Assembly: GCF_900100315.1 (NCBI RefSeq)
Contig: NZ_FNFF01000001.1
Location: 1,426,001-1,490,000, forward strand
Direction of reading: 5' to 3'
Source: Streptomyces indicus
Lineage (GTDB): Bacteria; Actinomycetota; Actinomycetes; Streptomycetales; Streptomycetaceae
DNA: 64,000 nucleotides
Shown here: positions 53,671-62,770 of the stretch, in pieces
Position numbering within the stretch: position 1 is the stretch's first letter
Layout of the letters: each line of letters opens with the position of its first letter
The notes under the pieces: generated by a model
Databases searched by the model: none
The model's input: the letters and a program-made list of their open reading frames with translations, nothing else
What the model was told of the DNA's origin: nothing
Translations under genes and position numbers: made by a program

Positions 53671-55416
53671 GTGCTGTTCGAGGTGTGGGCACCCGAGGCC
53701 CGGCAGGTCACGCTGCAACTCCGGGGCGAGGAACGGGAGATGGGCCCGGATGCCGCCCGTCCCGGCTGGTGGTCCGCGGAGGCCGAGGCCTCGGACGGGG
53801 ACCGCTACGGGTTCGCGCTGGACGGCGGCCCGGTGCTGCCGGACCCGCGGGCGCGCCGGCTGCCGGACGGTCCGGAGGGACTGGCCGCCGTGGCCGACCC
53901 GGCGGCGTACGCCTGGCGCGTGGACTGGCCCGGGCTCGGGATGCGCGACGCCGTCCTGTACGAGCTGCACGTGGGCACGTACACCCGCGAGGGCACCCTC
54001 GACGCGGCCGCCGCACGCCTCGGCCACCTCAAGCGGCTCGGCATCACCCATGTCGAACTGATGCCGTTGTGCTCCTTCCCCGGCACGCACGGATGGGGTT
54101 ACGACGGGGTCGCGCCCTGGGCGGTGCACGAACCGTACGGCGGCCCAGAAGCGCTTCAGCGCTTCGTCGACTCCGCGCACGAGCTGGGGCTCGGCGTGGT
54201 CCTCGACGTGGTGCACAACCACCTGGGCCCCTCCGGCAACCATCTGCCCGCCTTCGGCCCGTACTTCACCGACACGCACCACACCCCGTGGGGCGCGGCG
54301 GTCAACCTGGACGCACCGGGCTCGGACGAGGTGCGCGCGTACTTCCGTGAGAGCGCGCTGGCGTGGCTGCGGGACTTCCGCCTCGACGGGCTGCGGCTGG
54401 ACGCGGTGCACGCCCTGCGCGACGACCGGGCGCTGCACTTCCTGGAGGAACTGTCCACGGCGGTGGACGCGTTGGGCGCCGAGCTCGGCCGCCCGCTCTT
54501 CCTGATCGCCGAGTCCGACCTGTGCGACCCGCGTCTGATCACCCCGCGCGAACGGGGCGGACTCGGCCTGCACGCGCAGTGGAACGACGACTTCCACCAT
54601 GCGCTGCACTGCGCCCTGACCGGTGAATCCCAGGGCTACTACGGGGACTTCGCGAAGGCACCGCTCGCCGCTCTCGCGAAGACCCTGACCGGGGGCTTCT
54701 TCCACGACGGCACGTACTCCTCCTTCCGCGGCCGCGCCCACGGCCGGCCCGTGGACCGCGCCCGCACCCCCGCCTGCCGGCTGGTCGGCTACAGCCAGAC
54801 GCACGACCAGATCGGCAACCGCGCGCTCGGCGACCGCCTCTCCGGCTCCCTCTCCCCCGGTCTGCTCGCGTGCGCGGCCGCGCTCACGCTGACCGGGCCG
54901 TTCACGCCGATGCTGTTCATGGGCGAGGAGTGGGCGGCGTCCACGCCCTGGCAGTACTTCACGGACCACCCGGACCCGGAGCTCGCGGAGGCCGTACGCA
55001 AGGGCAGGAGAAGGGAGTTCGCGGCGCACGGGTGGGACGAGGCGGAGATCCCGGACCCGCAGGACCCGGCCACGCGGGAGCGCTCCTGCCTCGACTGGGC
55101 CGAGCCCACCACCGGCGACCACGCCCGCGTCCTCGCCTGGTACCAGGAGCTGCTCGCCCTGCGCCGCAGCCTGCCCGACCTCGGGGACCCGGATCTCGCG
55201 GCGGTACGGGTCGCGTGGGACGAGCAGGCACGCTGGCTGGTGGTGCGCCGCGGTGATCTGCGGCTCGCGGTCAACCTGGGCAGGGAGCCCGCGCGGATCC
55301 CGCTCCAAGGCGGTGCCGCGCGGGTGCTCGCGGCCTGGGAGCGGGCCGAGGCGCCGGGCCCGGACGGAGTCCTGACCCTGGCGCCCGAGTCCTGCGTGCT
55401 GCTCGCGCCCGCGTGA
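53671..55416 (+). CDS. treZ: Malto-oligosyltrehalose trehalohydrolase
   Basis: Releases trehalose from maltooligosyltrehalose made by TreY. The 581 residues have an N-terminal CBM48-like domain (LFEVWAPEARQVTLQL) and GH13 motifs VVLDVVHNHLGPSGNH, GLRLDAVHALRD (nucleophile Asp), LFLIAESDLCDPR (Glu) and LVGYSQTHDQIGNRALGDRL. FMGEEWAASTPWQYFTDHPDPELAEAV is specific to TreZ. I chose GTG 53671 because AGGGGGA lies seven bases upstream and the CBM48 domain starts at once. The earlier ATG codons lie in a 19-bp repeat and would add an unrelated leader. It follows the GNAT gene behind a terminator, so it has its own promoter. Confidence 0.94.
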   Translation: MLFEVWAPEARQVTLQLRGEEREMGPDAARPGWWSAEAEASDGDRYGFALDGGPVLPDPRARRLPDGPEGLAAVADPAAYAWRVDWPGLGMRDAVLYELHVGTYTREGTLDAAAARLGHLKRLGITHVELMPLCSFPGTHGWGYDGVAPWAVHEPYGGPEALQRFVDSAHELGLGVVLDVVHNHLGPSGNHLPAFGPYFTDTHHTPWGAAVNLDAPGSDEVRAYFRESALAWLRDFRLDGLRLDAVHALRDDRALHFLEELSTAVDALGAELGRPLFLIAESDLCDPRLITPRERGGLGLHAQWNDDFHHALHCALTGESQGYYGDFAKAPLAALAKTLTGGFFHDGTYSSFRGRAHGRPVDRARTPACRLVGYSQTHDQIGNRALGDRLSGSLSPGLLACAAALTLTGPFTPMLFMGEEWAASTPWQYFTDHPDPELAEAVRKGRRREFAAHGWDEAEIPDPQDPATRERSCLDWAEPTTGDHARVLAWYQELLALRRSLPDLGDPDLAAVRVAWDEQARWLVVRRGDLRLAVNLGREPARIPLQGGAARVLAAWERAEAPGPDGVLTLAPESCVLLAPA

Positions 55417-55451
55417 GGGCGGGATCCGGCAGGCAGACGCCCGCGTAACTC

Positions 55452-56576
55452 CTACTCCACGACGGCCAGTTCGCGGGCGGTGGCGTTCAGGCGCCGCCCG
55501 CCGTCCTCCGTGACGGTCACGATGTCCTCGATACGGACGCCGAAGCGGCCGGGCAGGTAGATCCCGGGCTCGACCGAGAAGCACATGCCGGGCACGAGCG
55601 GCTGCTCCTCGCCCTCGATCATGTACGGCGGCTCGTGCGTGGTGACGCCGATGCCGTGCCCGGTCCGGTGGATGAAGTACTGGCCGTACCCGGCCTCGTC
55701 GATCACCGCACGCGCGGCCCGGTCCACCTCCTGGCAGGCGATCCCGGGCTGCACCGCCGCACAGCCGGCCTCCTGCGCCTGGCGCACGATGTCGTGCACC
55801 TTCTGCTCCTCGGCGGTGGGTTCTCCGACGTGGACGGTGCGGGAGGTGTCGGAGCCGTAGCCGTGCATCAGGCCGCCGAAGTCGAGGACGACCATGTCGC
55901 CGTGCTCGATGACCCGGTCACCGGCCTCGTGGTGCGGGTTGGCGCCGTTCGGGCCCGAGCCGACCACGGTGAAGTCCACCTGCTCGTGCCCGAACTGCCG
56001 CAGCAGATCGGCGAGATCGGCGGCGACCTCCAGTTCGCGCCGGCCGGCGAACCGCACCTTCTTGATCTCCTCGTACGTGGCGTCCGCGGCGGCACCCGCG
56101 GCCGCGAGCCGCTCCAGTTCGTGGGCGTCCTTGACCCCGCGCAGCATCGGCAGGCACGCGGTGAGCGCGGTGTAGGACGTGCCGGGCAGCTGCTCCTGGA
56201 TGCCGAGCAGGTGCAGCGCCCACGTGTTGTCGCTGACGCCGAAGCGGCCGTCCACGTCGAGCAGCGGCGCGGTCACGGCGTACGGGTCCTTGCCGTCGGT
56301 CCAGTCGCGCAGCGTGAGGGCGGGCGCGCCCGCGGCCTTCTCGGCGTCGGGCGCCTCCAGGGTCGGGACGACGAGCACGGGCTCCTGTCCCGCGGCCAGT
56401 ACGAGCATCGTGAGCCGCTCGGTCTCGGCGGGCGGCCGGTAGCCGGTGAGCCACACCATGTCCGGCCCCGGCGCGATGAGGACTCCGGCGAGACCGGCAT
56501 CGGCCGCGGCCTGCGCCGCGCGCTCCATGCGGGCCTTGTAGTCGTCGGCGGTGAAGGGCGCGGGTGCGGTGGCCAT
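55452..56576 (-). CDS. M24 family Xaa-Pro peptidase (aminopeptidase P-like)
   Basis: 374 residues with the pita-bread fold. The metal ligands can be placed: Asp in MVVLDFGGLMHG, Asp in GSDTSRTVHVG, His in HRTGHGIGVTTHEPP, Glu in CFSVEPGIYLPG and Glu in VRIEDIVTVTEDGG. The N-terminal creatinase-like domain includes GPDMVWLTGYRPPAETERL. It would cleave Xaa-Pro peptides in the cytoplasm. The gene is convergent with treZ, with 35 bp between stops, and about 100 bp downstream of the LysE gene on the same strand. Confidence 0.92.
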   Translation of the reverse strand: MATAPAPFTADDYKARMERAAQAAADAGLAGVLIAPGPDMVWLTGYRPPAETERLTMLVLAAGQEPVLVVPTLEAPDAEKAAGAPALTLRDWTDGKDPYAVTAPLLDVDGRFGVSDNTWALHLLGIQEQLPGTSYTALTACLPMLRGVKDAHELERLAAAGAAADATYEEIKKVRFAGRRELEVAADLADLLRQFGHEQVDFTVVGSGPNGANPHHEAGDRVIEHGDMVVLDFGGLMHGYGSDTSRTVHVGEPTAEEQKVHDIVRQAQEAGCAAVQPGIACQEVDRAARAVIDEAGYGQYFIHRTGHGIGVTTHEPPYMIEGEEQPLVPGMCFSVEPGIYLPGRFGVRIEDIVTVTEDGGRRLNATARELAVVE

Positions 56577-56679
56577 CGCGGGCTCCTCGTTCGGTGCGGC
56601 TTCGACCCGGCCATCCTCCCCCGTCCGCGCGCGGGGGCGCGACCGGGAATCGGGCGCCCCGCCCTCTTCGCGCGAGGAC

Positions 56680-57306
56680 TCAGCTCTCCAGGGCCAGCCG
56701 CGCCCCGAGGGCGACCAGCACGCCGCCGGAGACCTGCTCCAGGCGCCTGCGCACCCGGGCCCGCGACAGGAAGGCCTTCATACGGCCGACGCCCCACACG
56801 TACACGCCGTAGTAGCCCACCTCGAACACGGCCCAGATCGCGGCGAGCGCGATCATCGCGGGCAGCTCGGGTGCGCCCGCGGGCACGATTTGCGGCAGGA
56901 AGGACATCGCGAAGATCGCGGCCTTGGGGTTGGCCAGGTTCAGGAGCAGCCCGCCGCGGTACGAGGCCCAGGCGGAGCGCTCGGGCGCCTCCCAGCCCTC
57001 GGCCTGCCCCTGCTCGCCCTTCCTGCGCCGGGCCGCCCACAGCGTCTGCACGCCGAAGACGACCAGGACGACGGCGCCGACGATGCGCATCACGTCGTAC
57101 GCGAGCTGCGAGGCGGCGAGCAGGGCGGTGAGCCCGAAGGCGGCGACGACGCCCCAGACGAACACCCCGGTCTCGTTGCCGAGCACGGTCATGAACCCCG
57201 AACGCCTGCTGCGCAGCGAGTTCTTGATGATCAGGACGGTGCTCGGGCCGGGGGACGCGGCGATCAGCGTGCAGGCGCCGAGGAAGGCGAGGAGGGTGCT
57301 CAGCAT
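56680..57306 (-). CDS. LysE/RhtB family amino-acid exporter
   Basis: 208 residues, six predicted membrane segments and the family signature SPGPSTVLIIKNSLRSRRSGFMTVLGNETG near the N-terminus, plus GGLLLNLANPKAAIFAMSFLPQIV in the middle. These proteins export amino acids or derivatives using the proton gradient. It is transcribed in the same direction as the Xaa-Pro peptidase, and a role in exporting peptide breakdown products is conceivable. Start ATG 57306. Confidence 0.9.
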   Translation of the reverse strand: MLSTLLAFLGACTLIAASPGPSTVLIIKNSLRSRRSGFMTVLGNETGVFVWGVVAAFGLTALLAASQLAYDVMRIVGAVVLVVFGVQTLWAARRRKGEQGQAEGWEAPERSAWASYRGGLLLNLANPKAAIFAMSFLPQIVPAGAPELPAMIALAAIWAVFEVGYYGVYVWGVGRMKAFLSRARVRRRLEQVSGGVLVALGARLALES

Positions 57307-57416
57307 CCGCCCATGGTGCGGCCGGCGGCCTCCCGGACGCCAGGTGGTTTTCGTACGGATCCGGCAATCGGCGCCTGTGCGGATCTTCCACCAGGGGCCT
57401 TGCACTCCGCAGCACG

Positions 57417-57427
57417 CTAACGGTTAG
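57417..57427. promoter_or_regulatory. Small inverted repeat before the metallophosphoesterase
   Basis: CTAAC-G-GTTAG sits in an unusually AT-rich patch (through 57450, with ATTAATTG) between the divergent LysE and metallophosphoesterase genes. A candidate operator or promoter region. Confidence 0.35.
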
Positions 57428-57461
57428 ATCAGCCGCAACCATTAATTGCTACGGAGGCATC

Positions 57462-58211
57462 GTGCTCGTCCTCGCCCAGATCAGCGATCTCCACCTCGAC
57501 GGAACGGAGCGCGCCCGCGAGCGCGCCGCACGTGTGCTCGCGCGGCTGCGGGCGATGCCCGTGGACGCGCTCCTGGTCACCGGGGACATCGCGGACCACG
57601 GCAGCGAGACCGAGTACGAGCAGGCGGCCGGGCTGCTCGACGGGCTGCCGTTCCCGGTCCTGACCTGCCCGGGCAACCACGACGTGCGCGGGCCCTACCG
57701 CAAGGCCCTGCTCGGGCACGCGCCGGAGGACGGGCCCGTGGACAGCTTCGGGCTCGTCGGCGGTACGGCGATCCTGATGTGTGACTCGAGCATTCCGGGT
57801 GAGGACGACGGCCGGCTCTCCCCCGCCACGTACGACTGGATCGAGCGCACCCTCGACGAGCTCGGCCCCGAGGTGCCGGCGCTGCTCGCCTTCCACCACC
57901 CGCCGGTCGCGCTGCACGCCCCGCTGCCCGACTCCTACCCCCTGCACGAGCCCGGACGGCTGGCCGCGCTGCTCGAACGGCGGCCGCAGATACGGGCGTT
58001 GATCACGGGCCACGCCCACACACCCGCTGCCACGGTCTTCGCCGGCCGGCCCGTCGCCGTCGGACCGGGCGTGACCTGGACGCTCCGGCTGCCCTGGGAG
58101 GGCGGCGACACGGTGGCCGACCGTGCCGCCGACCCCGGCTACGCACTCCATGTCCTCGACGACGAGGGCCGGTTGACCACGCATTTCCGGAGCGTGCGGG
58201 CCGACGCGTAG
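57462..58211 (+). CDS. Metallophosphoesterase, CpdA-like
   Basis: 249 residues with all five blocks of the calcineurin-like phosphoesterase fold: AQISDLHLD, VTGDIADHG, CPGNHDVRG, AFHHPP and ITGHAHTP, giving two metal sites. The closest character is the class III cAMP phosphodiesterase CpdA subfamily, though other phosphodiesters are possible. GTG 57462 follows GGAGG at normal spacing. A bidirectional hairpin terminator follows. The gene is divergent from LysE. Confidence 0.9.
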   Translation: MLVLAQISDLHLDGTERARERAARVLARLRAMPVDALLVTGDIADHGSETEYEQAAGLLDGLPFPVLTCPGNHDVRGPYRKALLGHAPEDGPVDSFGLVGGTAILMCDSSIPGEDDGRLSPATYDWIERTLDELGPEVPALLAFHHPPVALHAPLPDSYPLHEPGRLAALLERRPQIRALITGHAHTPAATVFAGRPVAVGPGVTWTLRLPWEGGDTVADRAADPGYALHVLDDEGRLTTHFRSVRADA

Positions 58212-58217
58212 GAGGGA

Positions 58218-58241
58218 GCGCGGGCCGGCACCGGCCCGCGC
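58218..58241. terminator. 11-bp bidirectional hairpin
   Basis: GCGCGGGCCGG (58218-58228) and CCGGCCCGCGC (58231-58241) form a perfect stem, between the convergent phosphoesterase and PDZ genes. Confidence 0.8.
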
Positions 58242-58257
58242 CTCTTCCGTCCCTGGC

Positions 58258-58896
58258 TCAGGTCACCACCCCGGGTGTCACGGTCAGCGTCTGGCGGTTC
58301 CCGTTCTCGTGCCGTACGCCGATCTCCACCGACTTGCCCGGCCTCGCGGCCGCGACGGCGCGCGCCAGCTCCTGCGCCGAGGCGACCTTGCGGCCCGCGA
58401 ACGAGGTGACCACGTCGCCGCGCACCAGGCCCGCGCTGAACCCGGGCCCCGGCTGGTGCACGCCCACCAGGCGGGCCCCGGCCCCCGAGGCCGGGTCCAC
58501 CGCCTCGACCCCGATGGTCGCCGGCGCGGGCGCGACCGACTCGCCCTCGCCGCCCTGGGGTTGGGGCTTCGAGGGCGGAGGTCCGCCCTTCGCGGCGCCG
58601 GGCGGAGCCCCGTGGGCCGCTCCTTGCCCCGCCCCCTCTCCCGCCCCTTGTCCGGCTCCCTGCCCACCCCCCTGTGCCGCGGCCTGCTTCTGCAGGTCGG
58701 CGAGCTTGCTCATCCCGATCACCGTCGCCCCCACCGTCCCGAGCCCCACCCCGGCGAGCACGAGGACGAGCGCGATCACGGTCGCACCGAGTACGGTCTT
58801 GATCCGCCGTGCGCGCCGCCGTACGGCGTGCGGACGGTGGCCCGGCGCGGGTGCGCGGCCGGGCATCGGCTTGGGTCGCAACACTGTCTGTTCCAT
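58258..58896 (-). CDS. Membrane-anchored PDZ domain protein
   Basis: 212 residues. A basic N-terminus with an RRRARR cluster, one membrane segment (TVLGATVIALVLVLAGVGLGTVGATVIGM), a Gly/Ala/Gln-rich linker with GAGQGAGEGAGQG repeats, then a C-terminal PDZ domain: GARLVGVHQPGPGFSAGLVRGDVVTSFAGRKVASAQELARAV. It resembles the PDZ part of HtrA proteases but has no protease domain. It probably presents the PDZ outside the membrane and may bind C-termini of exported proteins. It is divergent from the large ATPase gene, 87 bp apart. Confidence 0.85.
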   Translation of the reverse strand: MEQTVLRPKPMPGRAPAPGHRPHAVRRRARRIKTVLGATVIALVLVLAGVGLGTVGATVIGMSKLADLQKQAAAQGGGQGAGQGAGEGAGQGAAHGAPPGAAKGGPPPSKPQPQGGEGESVAPAPATIGVEAVDPASGAGARLVGVHQPGPGFSAGLVRGDVVTSFAGRKVASAQELARAVAAARPGKSVEIGVRHENGNRQTLTVTPGVVT

Positions 58897-58983
58897 GGCT
58901 GGCCTCCGCGGAATGCTCTACCCTGCGGGCCGCCGCGGAACGAGCCACGAAAGAGTGACGAACCGTCGCGAGCAGGGGGACAG

Positions 58984-60900
58984 ATGACCGATGCGCCCAT
59001 CCTCGAACGCCTGTACTTCGGCCATGACGAGGCCGAACAGGACATGGCGAACGGGCTGTTGCGGGCGGGCTTCCTCCAGACCGCCGCGTACGACGCCGCG
59101 GTCAGCGGACGCAAGATGCTGATCATCGGCCGCAAGGGCTCGGGCAAGAGCGCCATCTGCATGTACCTCGGCGCGCAGCGCGGCCCGGCGGGCGAGAGCG
59201 TGCTCATCACCCCCGACGACGCCGCCGGCGAGGAGATCCGGCGCTTCGAGCTGCAAGGGCTGGGCGGGGACACCGCCAAGTCGCTGATCTGGCGGTACGT
59301 GTTCGCGGTGCACGCGGCCCGCCATCTCACCGTGCACGCACGGGAGTGCCACGGGCGCCGCGAGCCGGGATCGGTCAAGGACCTGCGGAGGTTCCTGCGG
59401 GACAACGGCGAGCTGCCGGGCGCGCGGCTCGCGGACTTCGCGGCCCAGGGCCGTGACCGGTTGCAGGCCGGCGGGCTCCAGCTGGGGGCGTTCGGCTTCC
59501 AGATCGGTGTGGACCTCGCGCAGGCGGGGCCCTCCGAAGGGGCCCGTGCGGGGCGCCAGTTGGAGGTCCTGGAGGACCATGTGGCGCTGGCCTTCCGCGA
59601 TCTGAAGTGCGCCGACTCGCATCCGCCCCTGCTCCTCCTCGTGGACCAACTGGAGAAGGTCTGGTCGGCGCAGCCCGACGCCAACTCGATGGTGATCGGG
59701 CTGCTGCTCGCCGCGAAGGACGTCGCGGTGAAGTACCCGGGTGCGGTGCGCTGTCTGGTCTTCCTGCGCTCCGACATCTACGACTCGCTGACGTTCGGCG
59801 AGGGGGACAAGTTCCGCAGCTACGAGATGCGCATCGACTGGCCCGAAGCACAGCTGCGCCGGCTCGCGCTGTCCCGCGCACGGGCCGCGCTCGATCCCGG
59901 CCTGGGCGAGGAGCAGTTGTGGCAGCAGGTCTTCCCGCCCCAGGTCGAGGGCGAGGAGACCGCCACGTATCTCTTCACGCGCACCCTGCCGCGGCCCCGG
60001 GACGCCATCCAGTACCTCAACCTGTGCCGGGACCACGCCGTCCACCACGGGCGCGCCCGCATCACCGAGGAGGACGTGGTGGAGGCCGGGCGGCAGTTCT
60101 CGGAGTGGAAGCGCAAGGATCTGGTCCAGGAGTACCTGGTCGCGCACCCGTTCCTGCCGGCGCTCCTGGAGCTGTTCACCGACTCGGGTTACGTGGTGAC
60201 GCGGGCGGCGACGGAGACCCGGCTGCGCGCGGCCCGCGGCGAACTGGCCCGGCTGTACCCGGCGTACGCGGAGTCCTTCACCACGGACACGGTGATCGAC
60301 GTGCTGTACAACGTCGGCTTCCTCGGCGTGCGGCGCGGCGAGGAGACCGTGTACGCGGGCGGCTTCGCGCGACCTGTGCGCCCGGACGAGAAGGAGTTCC
60401 ACATCCACCCGTGCTTCCGGGAGGCACTGGGGGCGCGGGACGCGGTGCCGATCGCGCCGTACCGGTCGGTGCTGCGAGTGCAGGGGCTTGGGTGGGGCGG
60501 CGCCACCCCGCCGAGCCGCAATGTCACGCTGCTCCAGCGCGTGGTGGACGCCTGCGATCTGCTGCTGCGGCGGATCGCCCGGGCCGGAGGGCTGCCCGAG
60601 GAGACGCGGCGCGAACTCGCCCTGCAGGTGCAGCGCCTGCACCAGGAGACCCGCGACGCCCTGGACGACCCGAGTGGCCCCGCGGGCGCGCTGCTCCACG
60701 ATGCCGAGGACCACGTCAACACCGCCATCGGCTACCTGTACGACCAGGCCGCCACCCTGCGGGCCACCGGACTCGAGGACCAGGGCGCCGAAGCGGGCGC
60801 CCAGACCCTCGCACGCGAGCTGGACGGCCAGGCGCTCCAGCTGTTCCACCGGCTCGGCGGGCTCACCGGCAGTACGGGCGAGGGCGGCACGAGCTCCTGA
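58984..60900 (+). CDS. Large P-loop ATPase, Sll1717-type
   Basis: 638 residues. FGHDEAEQDMANGLLRAGFLQTAAY precedes the Walker A sequence GRKGSGKS (49-56); a Walker B-like LLLLVDQLEKVW lies near residue 220. FLRSDIYDSLTF and RTLPRPRDAIQYLNLCRDHA are typical of a family I know as 'P-loop ATPase, Sll1717 family', related to the STAND/KAP-type AAA+ proteins. The C-terminal 250 residues are helical, without a recognised effector. Related NTPases occur in phage-defence and regulatory systems; that is family knowledge, not proof here. GGGGGA lies about five bases before ATG 58984. Confidence 0.8.
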   Translation: MTDAPILERLYFGHDEAEQDMANGLLRAGFLQTAAYDAAVSGRKMLIIGRKGSGKSAICMYLGAQRGPAGESVLITPDDAAGEEIRRFELQGLGGDTAKSLIWRYVFAVHAARHLTVHARECHGRREPGSVKDLRRFLRDNGELPGARLADFAAQGRDRLQAGGLQLGAFGFQIGVDLAQAGPSEGARAGRQLEVLEDHVALAFRDLKCADSHPPLLLLVDQLEKVWSAQPDANSMVIGLLLAAKDVAVKYPGAVRCLVFLRSDIYDSLTFGEGDKFRSYEMRIDWPEAQLRRLALSRARAALDPGLGEEQLWQQVFPPQVEGEETATYLFTRTLPRPRDAIQYLNLCRDHAVHHGRARITEEDVVEAGRQFSEWKRKDLVQEYLVAHPFLPALLELFTDSGYVVTRAATETRLRAARGELARLYPAYAESFTTDTVIDVLYNVGFLGVRRGEETVYAGGFARPVRPDEKEFHIHPCFREALGARDAVPIAPYRSVLRVQGLGWGGATPPSRNVTLLQRVVDACDLLLRRIARAGGLPEETRRELALQVQRLHQETRDALDDPSGPAGALLHDAEDHVNTAIGYLYDQAATLRATGLEDQGAEAGAQTLARELDGQALQLFHRLGGLTGSTGEGGTSS

Positions 60901-60919
60901 ACAGGCGGCGCGGGCGGGT

Positions 60920-60991
60920 CCGCTCAGCCCGAACGGGCACAGTCCCGAGCCTCTGCACAGGTGGCGCACAGCCCGCTCAGCCCGAACGGGC
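60920..60991. repeat. 19-bp perfect direct repeat
   Basis: CCGCTCAGCCCGAACGGGC occurs at 60920-60938 and 60973-60991, 53 bp apart. Each contains the small hairpin CCCG-AA-CGGG. They lie between the convergent ATPase and hydrolase genes, and may be a Streptomyces intergenic repeat acting in termination. Confidence 0.7.
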
Positions 60992-61000
60992 GGACTCCGC

Positions 61001-61792
61001 TCAGCCGTACGCCCCCGGTTCCGCCACCTCCAGCGCCCGGGCCAGCGCCTCCGCGAAGCCCTGCGGGTTGTCGATCATCATGTTGTGCGTGGCCGCCGGG
61101 ACGTCCACCACCGGGACTCCGGCCGCGGCCATCAGGTCCGTCTCCGCGTCGGGCCGGGTGCGCTCGCCGACGAGGAAGGCGCGCGGCCGGTCCAGGTCCG
61201 TGAGGAGCGCGCCCCAGCTCGGATCCGTGCCCTCGACCAGGGCGGTGGCGCTGCGGTGCAGGGCGCGGGCGTCGGCGAGGCGCAGGCGTGCCACGTAGTC
61301 GGGGAGCTTCTCGGCGGCCACCATCCGCGCGAAGCCCTCGGCGACGAACTCCTCCTCGTCCTGCTCGGCCACGACCCGGCTGACGAACCCGCCGCCCGGG
61401 AACAGGTTCGGCTCCGCGACGACCAGTTTGGCGACCAAGTCGGGGCGCGCGGCGGCCAGTTCGATGGCCACGGCGCCGCCCATGGAGTGCCCGATCAGCT
61501 CCACGTCCCGCAGCCCCTCGTGCTCGATCACCGCGGCGACCGCCTCCGCCTGCTCGCGCATGCGGTAGCCGAAGCCGGCGGGGCGGTCGCTGTAGCCGTG
61601 GCCGAGCAGGTCGACAAGGAGGCTGGTGCGGCCGGCGAGCGGGGCGTGGGTGGTGATCTCGGCGAAGTCCGAGGCACCGCTGCACCCGAGCCCGTGGACA
61701 TAGACCCGGGCCGGTCCCGCGCCGGACGCCGTCGGGTTGAGCTGGATCCAGCGGATCCAGGCTCCGGTGTCCGGCAGATACAGCTCGCGCAC
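61001..61792 (-). CDS. Alpha/beta hydrolase
   Basis: 263 residues with the alpha/beta hydrolase fold: oxyanion region VYVHGLGCSGASDF, LLVDLLGHGYSDRP, nucleophile elbow ELIGHSMGGAVAIEL (Ser) and late His in DVPAATHNMMIDNPQGF. The acid is probably the Asp of the preceding region. The substrate is unknown; the lid is short. GTG 61792 has GGAGG seven bases upstream. It converges with the ATPase gene. Confidence 0.9.
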   Translation of the reverse strand: MRELYLPDTGAWIRWIQLNPTASGAGPARVYVHGLGCSGASDFAEITTHAPLAGRTSLLVDLLGHGYSDRPAGFGYRMREQAEAVAAVIEHEGLRDVELIGHSMGGAVAIELAAARPDLVAKLVVAEPNLFPGGGFVSRVVAEQDEEEFVAEGFARMVAAEKLPDYVARLRLADARALHRSATALVEGTDPSWGALLTDLDRPRAFLVGERTRPDAETDLMAAAGVPVVDVPAATHNMMIDNPQGFAEALARALEVAEPGAYG

Positions 61793-61912
61793 CTCAGCAC
61801 CTCCATGTCAGGACCTGTCGGTATGTCAGGACCAGTCGGTCGAACGGTCATGCTAGGCCGCCCCACTGACATCGCCCCGCCCCACCGCAGGCGCAGACCG
61901 GCGCGGGTGCCC

Positions 61913-62764
61913 TCACACATCCCTGCCCCGCAGCACCCCCCACCCCACCACCAGCAGCGCACCCGCCCAGGCGGCCGCCACCCCGAGCCCGGCCCAGGGC
62001 CCGATCGGCAGGGCGTCGAGGTTACGGGTCGCGAGCACCGAGAGGCCGGCCGACGCGGGCGCGATCCGCTGGGCCGCTTCCACCCAGTCGGGGTCGGTCA
62101 ACAGGGCGGCGACGAGCGGGAATCCGTAGAGGAGCAGGAAGCCGGCGGTGAGCGCCCCGGCCGTGTCCCTGAGCGCGGTGCCGAGCCCCAGGCCGAGCAG
62201 CGCGACGAGGACCACGTACAGGAAGGAGCCGGCCGCCGCCCGCAGCGTGGGGCCGTCGCCGAGGCCGATCGCGGGGTATCCCGCCGCGGGCGTGAACCCG
62301 GCGGCGAGCACCAACTCCCGTCCCGCGTACAGCGATCCGAACACCCCCACCGCCGCGGCCGCCGCCACGAGTCCGCCCACCACCACGGCCTTCGCGGCGA
62401 GCATCCGCCATCGCGAGGGGATCGCGGTCAGGGTGGTGCGGATCGTCCCCGTGCCGTATTCGGAGCTGACGGCGAGGGCGCCGAAGAGCAGGGCCACGGC
62501 CTGCGCGACCCAGACCCCGGTGAGGCTGAGCTTCACCGTGTCCTCCTCGCAGGTGCGCAGCGCGGCGCAGTCCCCGGCGCGCAGCGTCCCGGTCGTGAGG
62601 GCCGAGACGGCGACCATCGTCAGCACGAGTGCGGCGAGGAACCACCAAGTGCTGTGCAGCGTACGGAGTTTGGTCCACTCGGCGTGCGCGGTACGCACCC
62701 ACCGGGCGCCGTGCCCCACGGCACGCCCAGACATCCCGTCATGCCCCACAGCTCGCTCAGACAT
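61913..62764 (-). CDS. ABC-2 type transporter permease
   Basis: 283 residues, about six membrane segments. SSEYGTGTIRTTLTAIPSRWRMLAAKAVVVGG is a hallmark of ABC-2 permeases of the Streptomyces 'ABC transporter permease' type, and WTKLRTLHSTWW is the usual cytoplasmic N-terminal segment. The N-terminus is made of a 30-bp DNA duplication. The gene overlaps the preceding permease gene by 8 bp. The partner ATPase is presumably encoded outside the window, before the second permease. Confidence 0.88.
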   Translation of the reverse strand: MSERAVGHDGMSGRAVGHGARWVRTAHAEWTKLRTLHSTWWFLAALVLTMVAVSALTTGTLRAGDCAALRTCEEDTVKLSLTGVWVAQAVALLFGALAVSSEYGTGTIRTTLTAIPSRWRMLAAKAVVVGGLVAAAAAVGVFGSLYAGRELVLAAGFTPAAGYPAIGLGDGPTLRAAAGSFLYVVLVALLGLGLGTALRDTAGALTAGFLLLYGFPLVAALLTDPDWVEAAQRIAPASAGLSVLATRNLDALPIGPWAGLGVAAAWAGALLVVGWGVLRGRDV

Positions 62765-62770
62765 CCCGCC
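62711..62770. repeat. 30-bp tandem repeat covering a start codon
   Basis: 62711-62740 and 62741-62770 match at 25 of 30 positions. Read on the minus strand, the two copies encode MSERAVGHDG and MSGRAVGHGA, so the permease start codon is present twice, in the same frame. The first copy also holds the stop of the upstream gene. Confidence 0.9.

Noticed and set aside
52402..55584. 1060-codon minus-strand frame opposite the GNAT and treZ genes
   Set aside because: Antisense shadow of two genes with clear catalytic motifs; no domain is visible.
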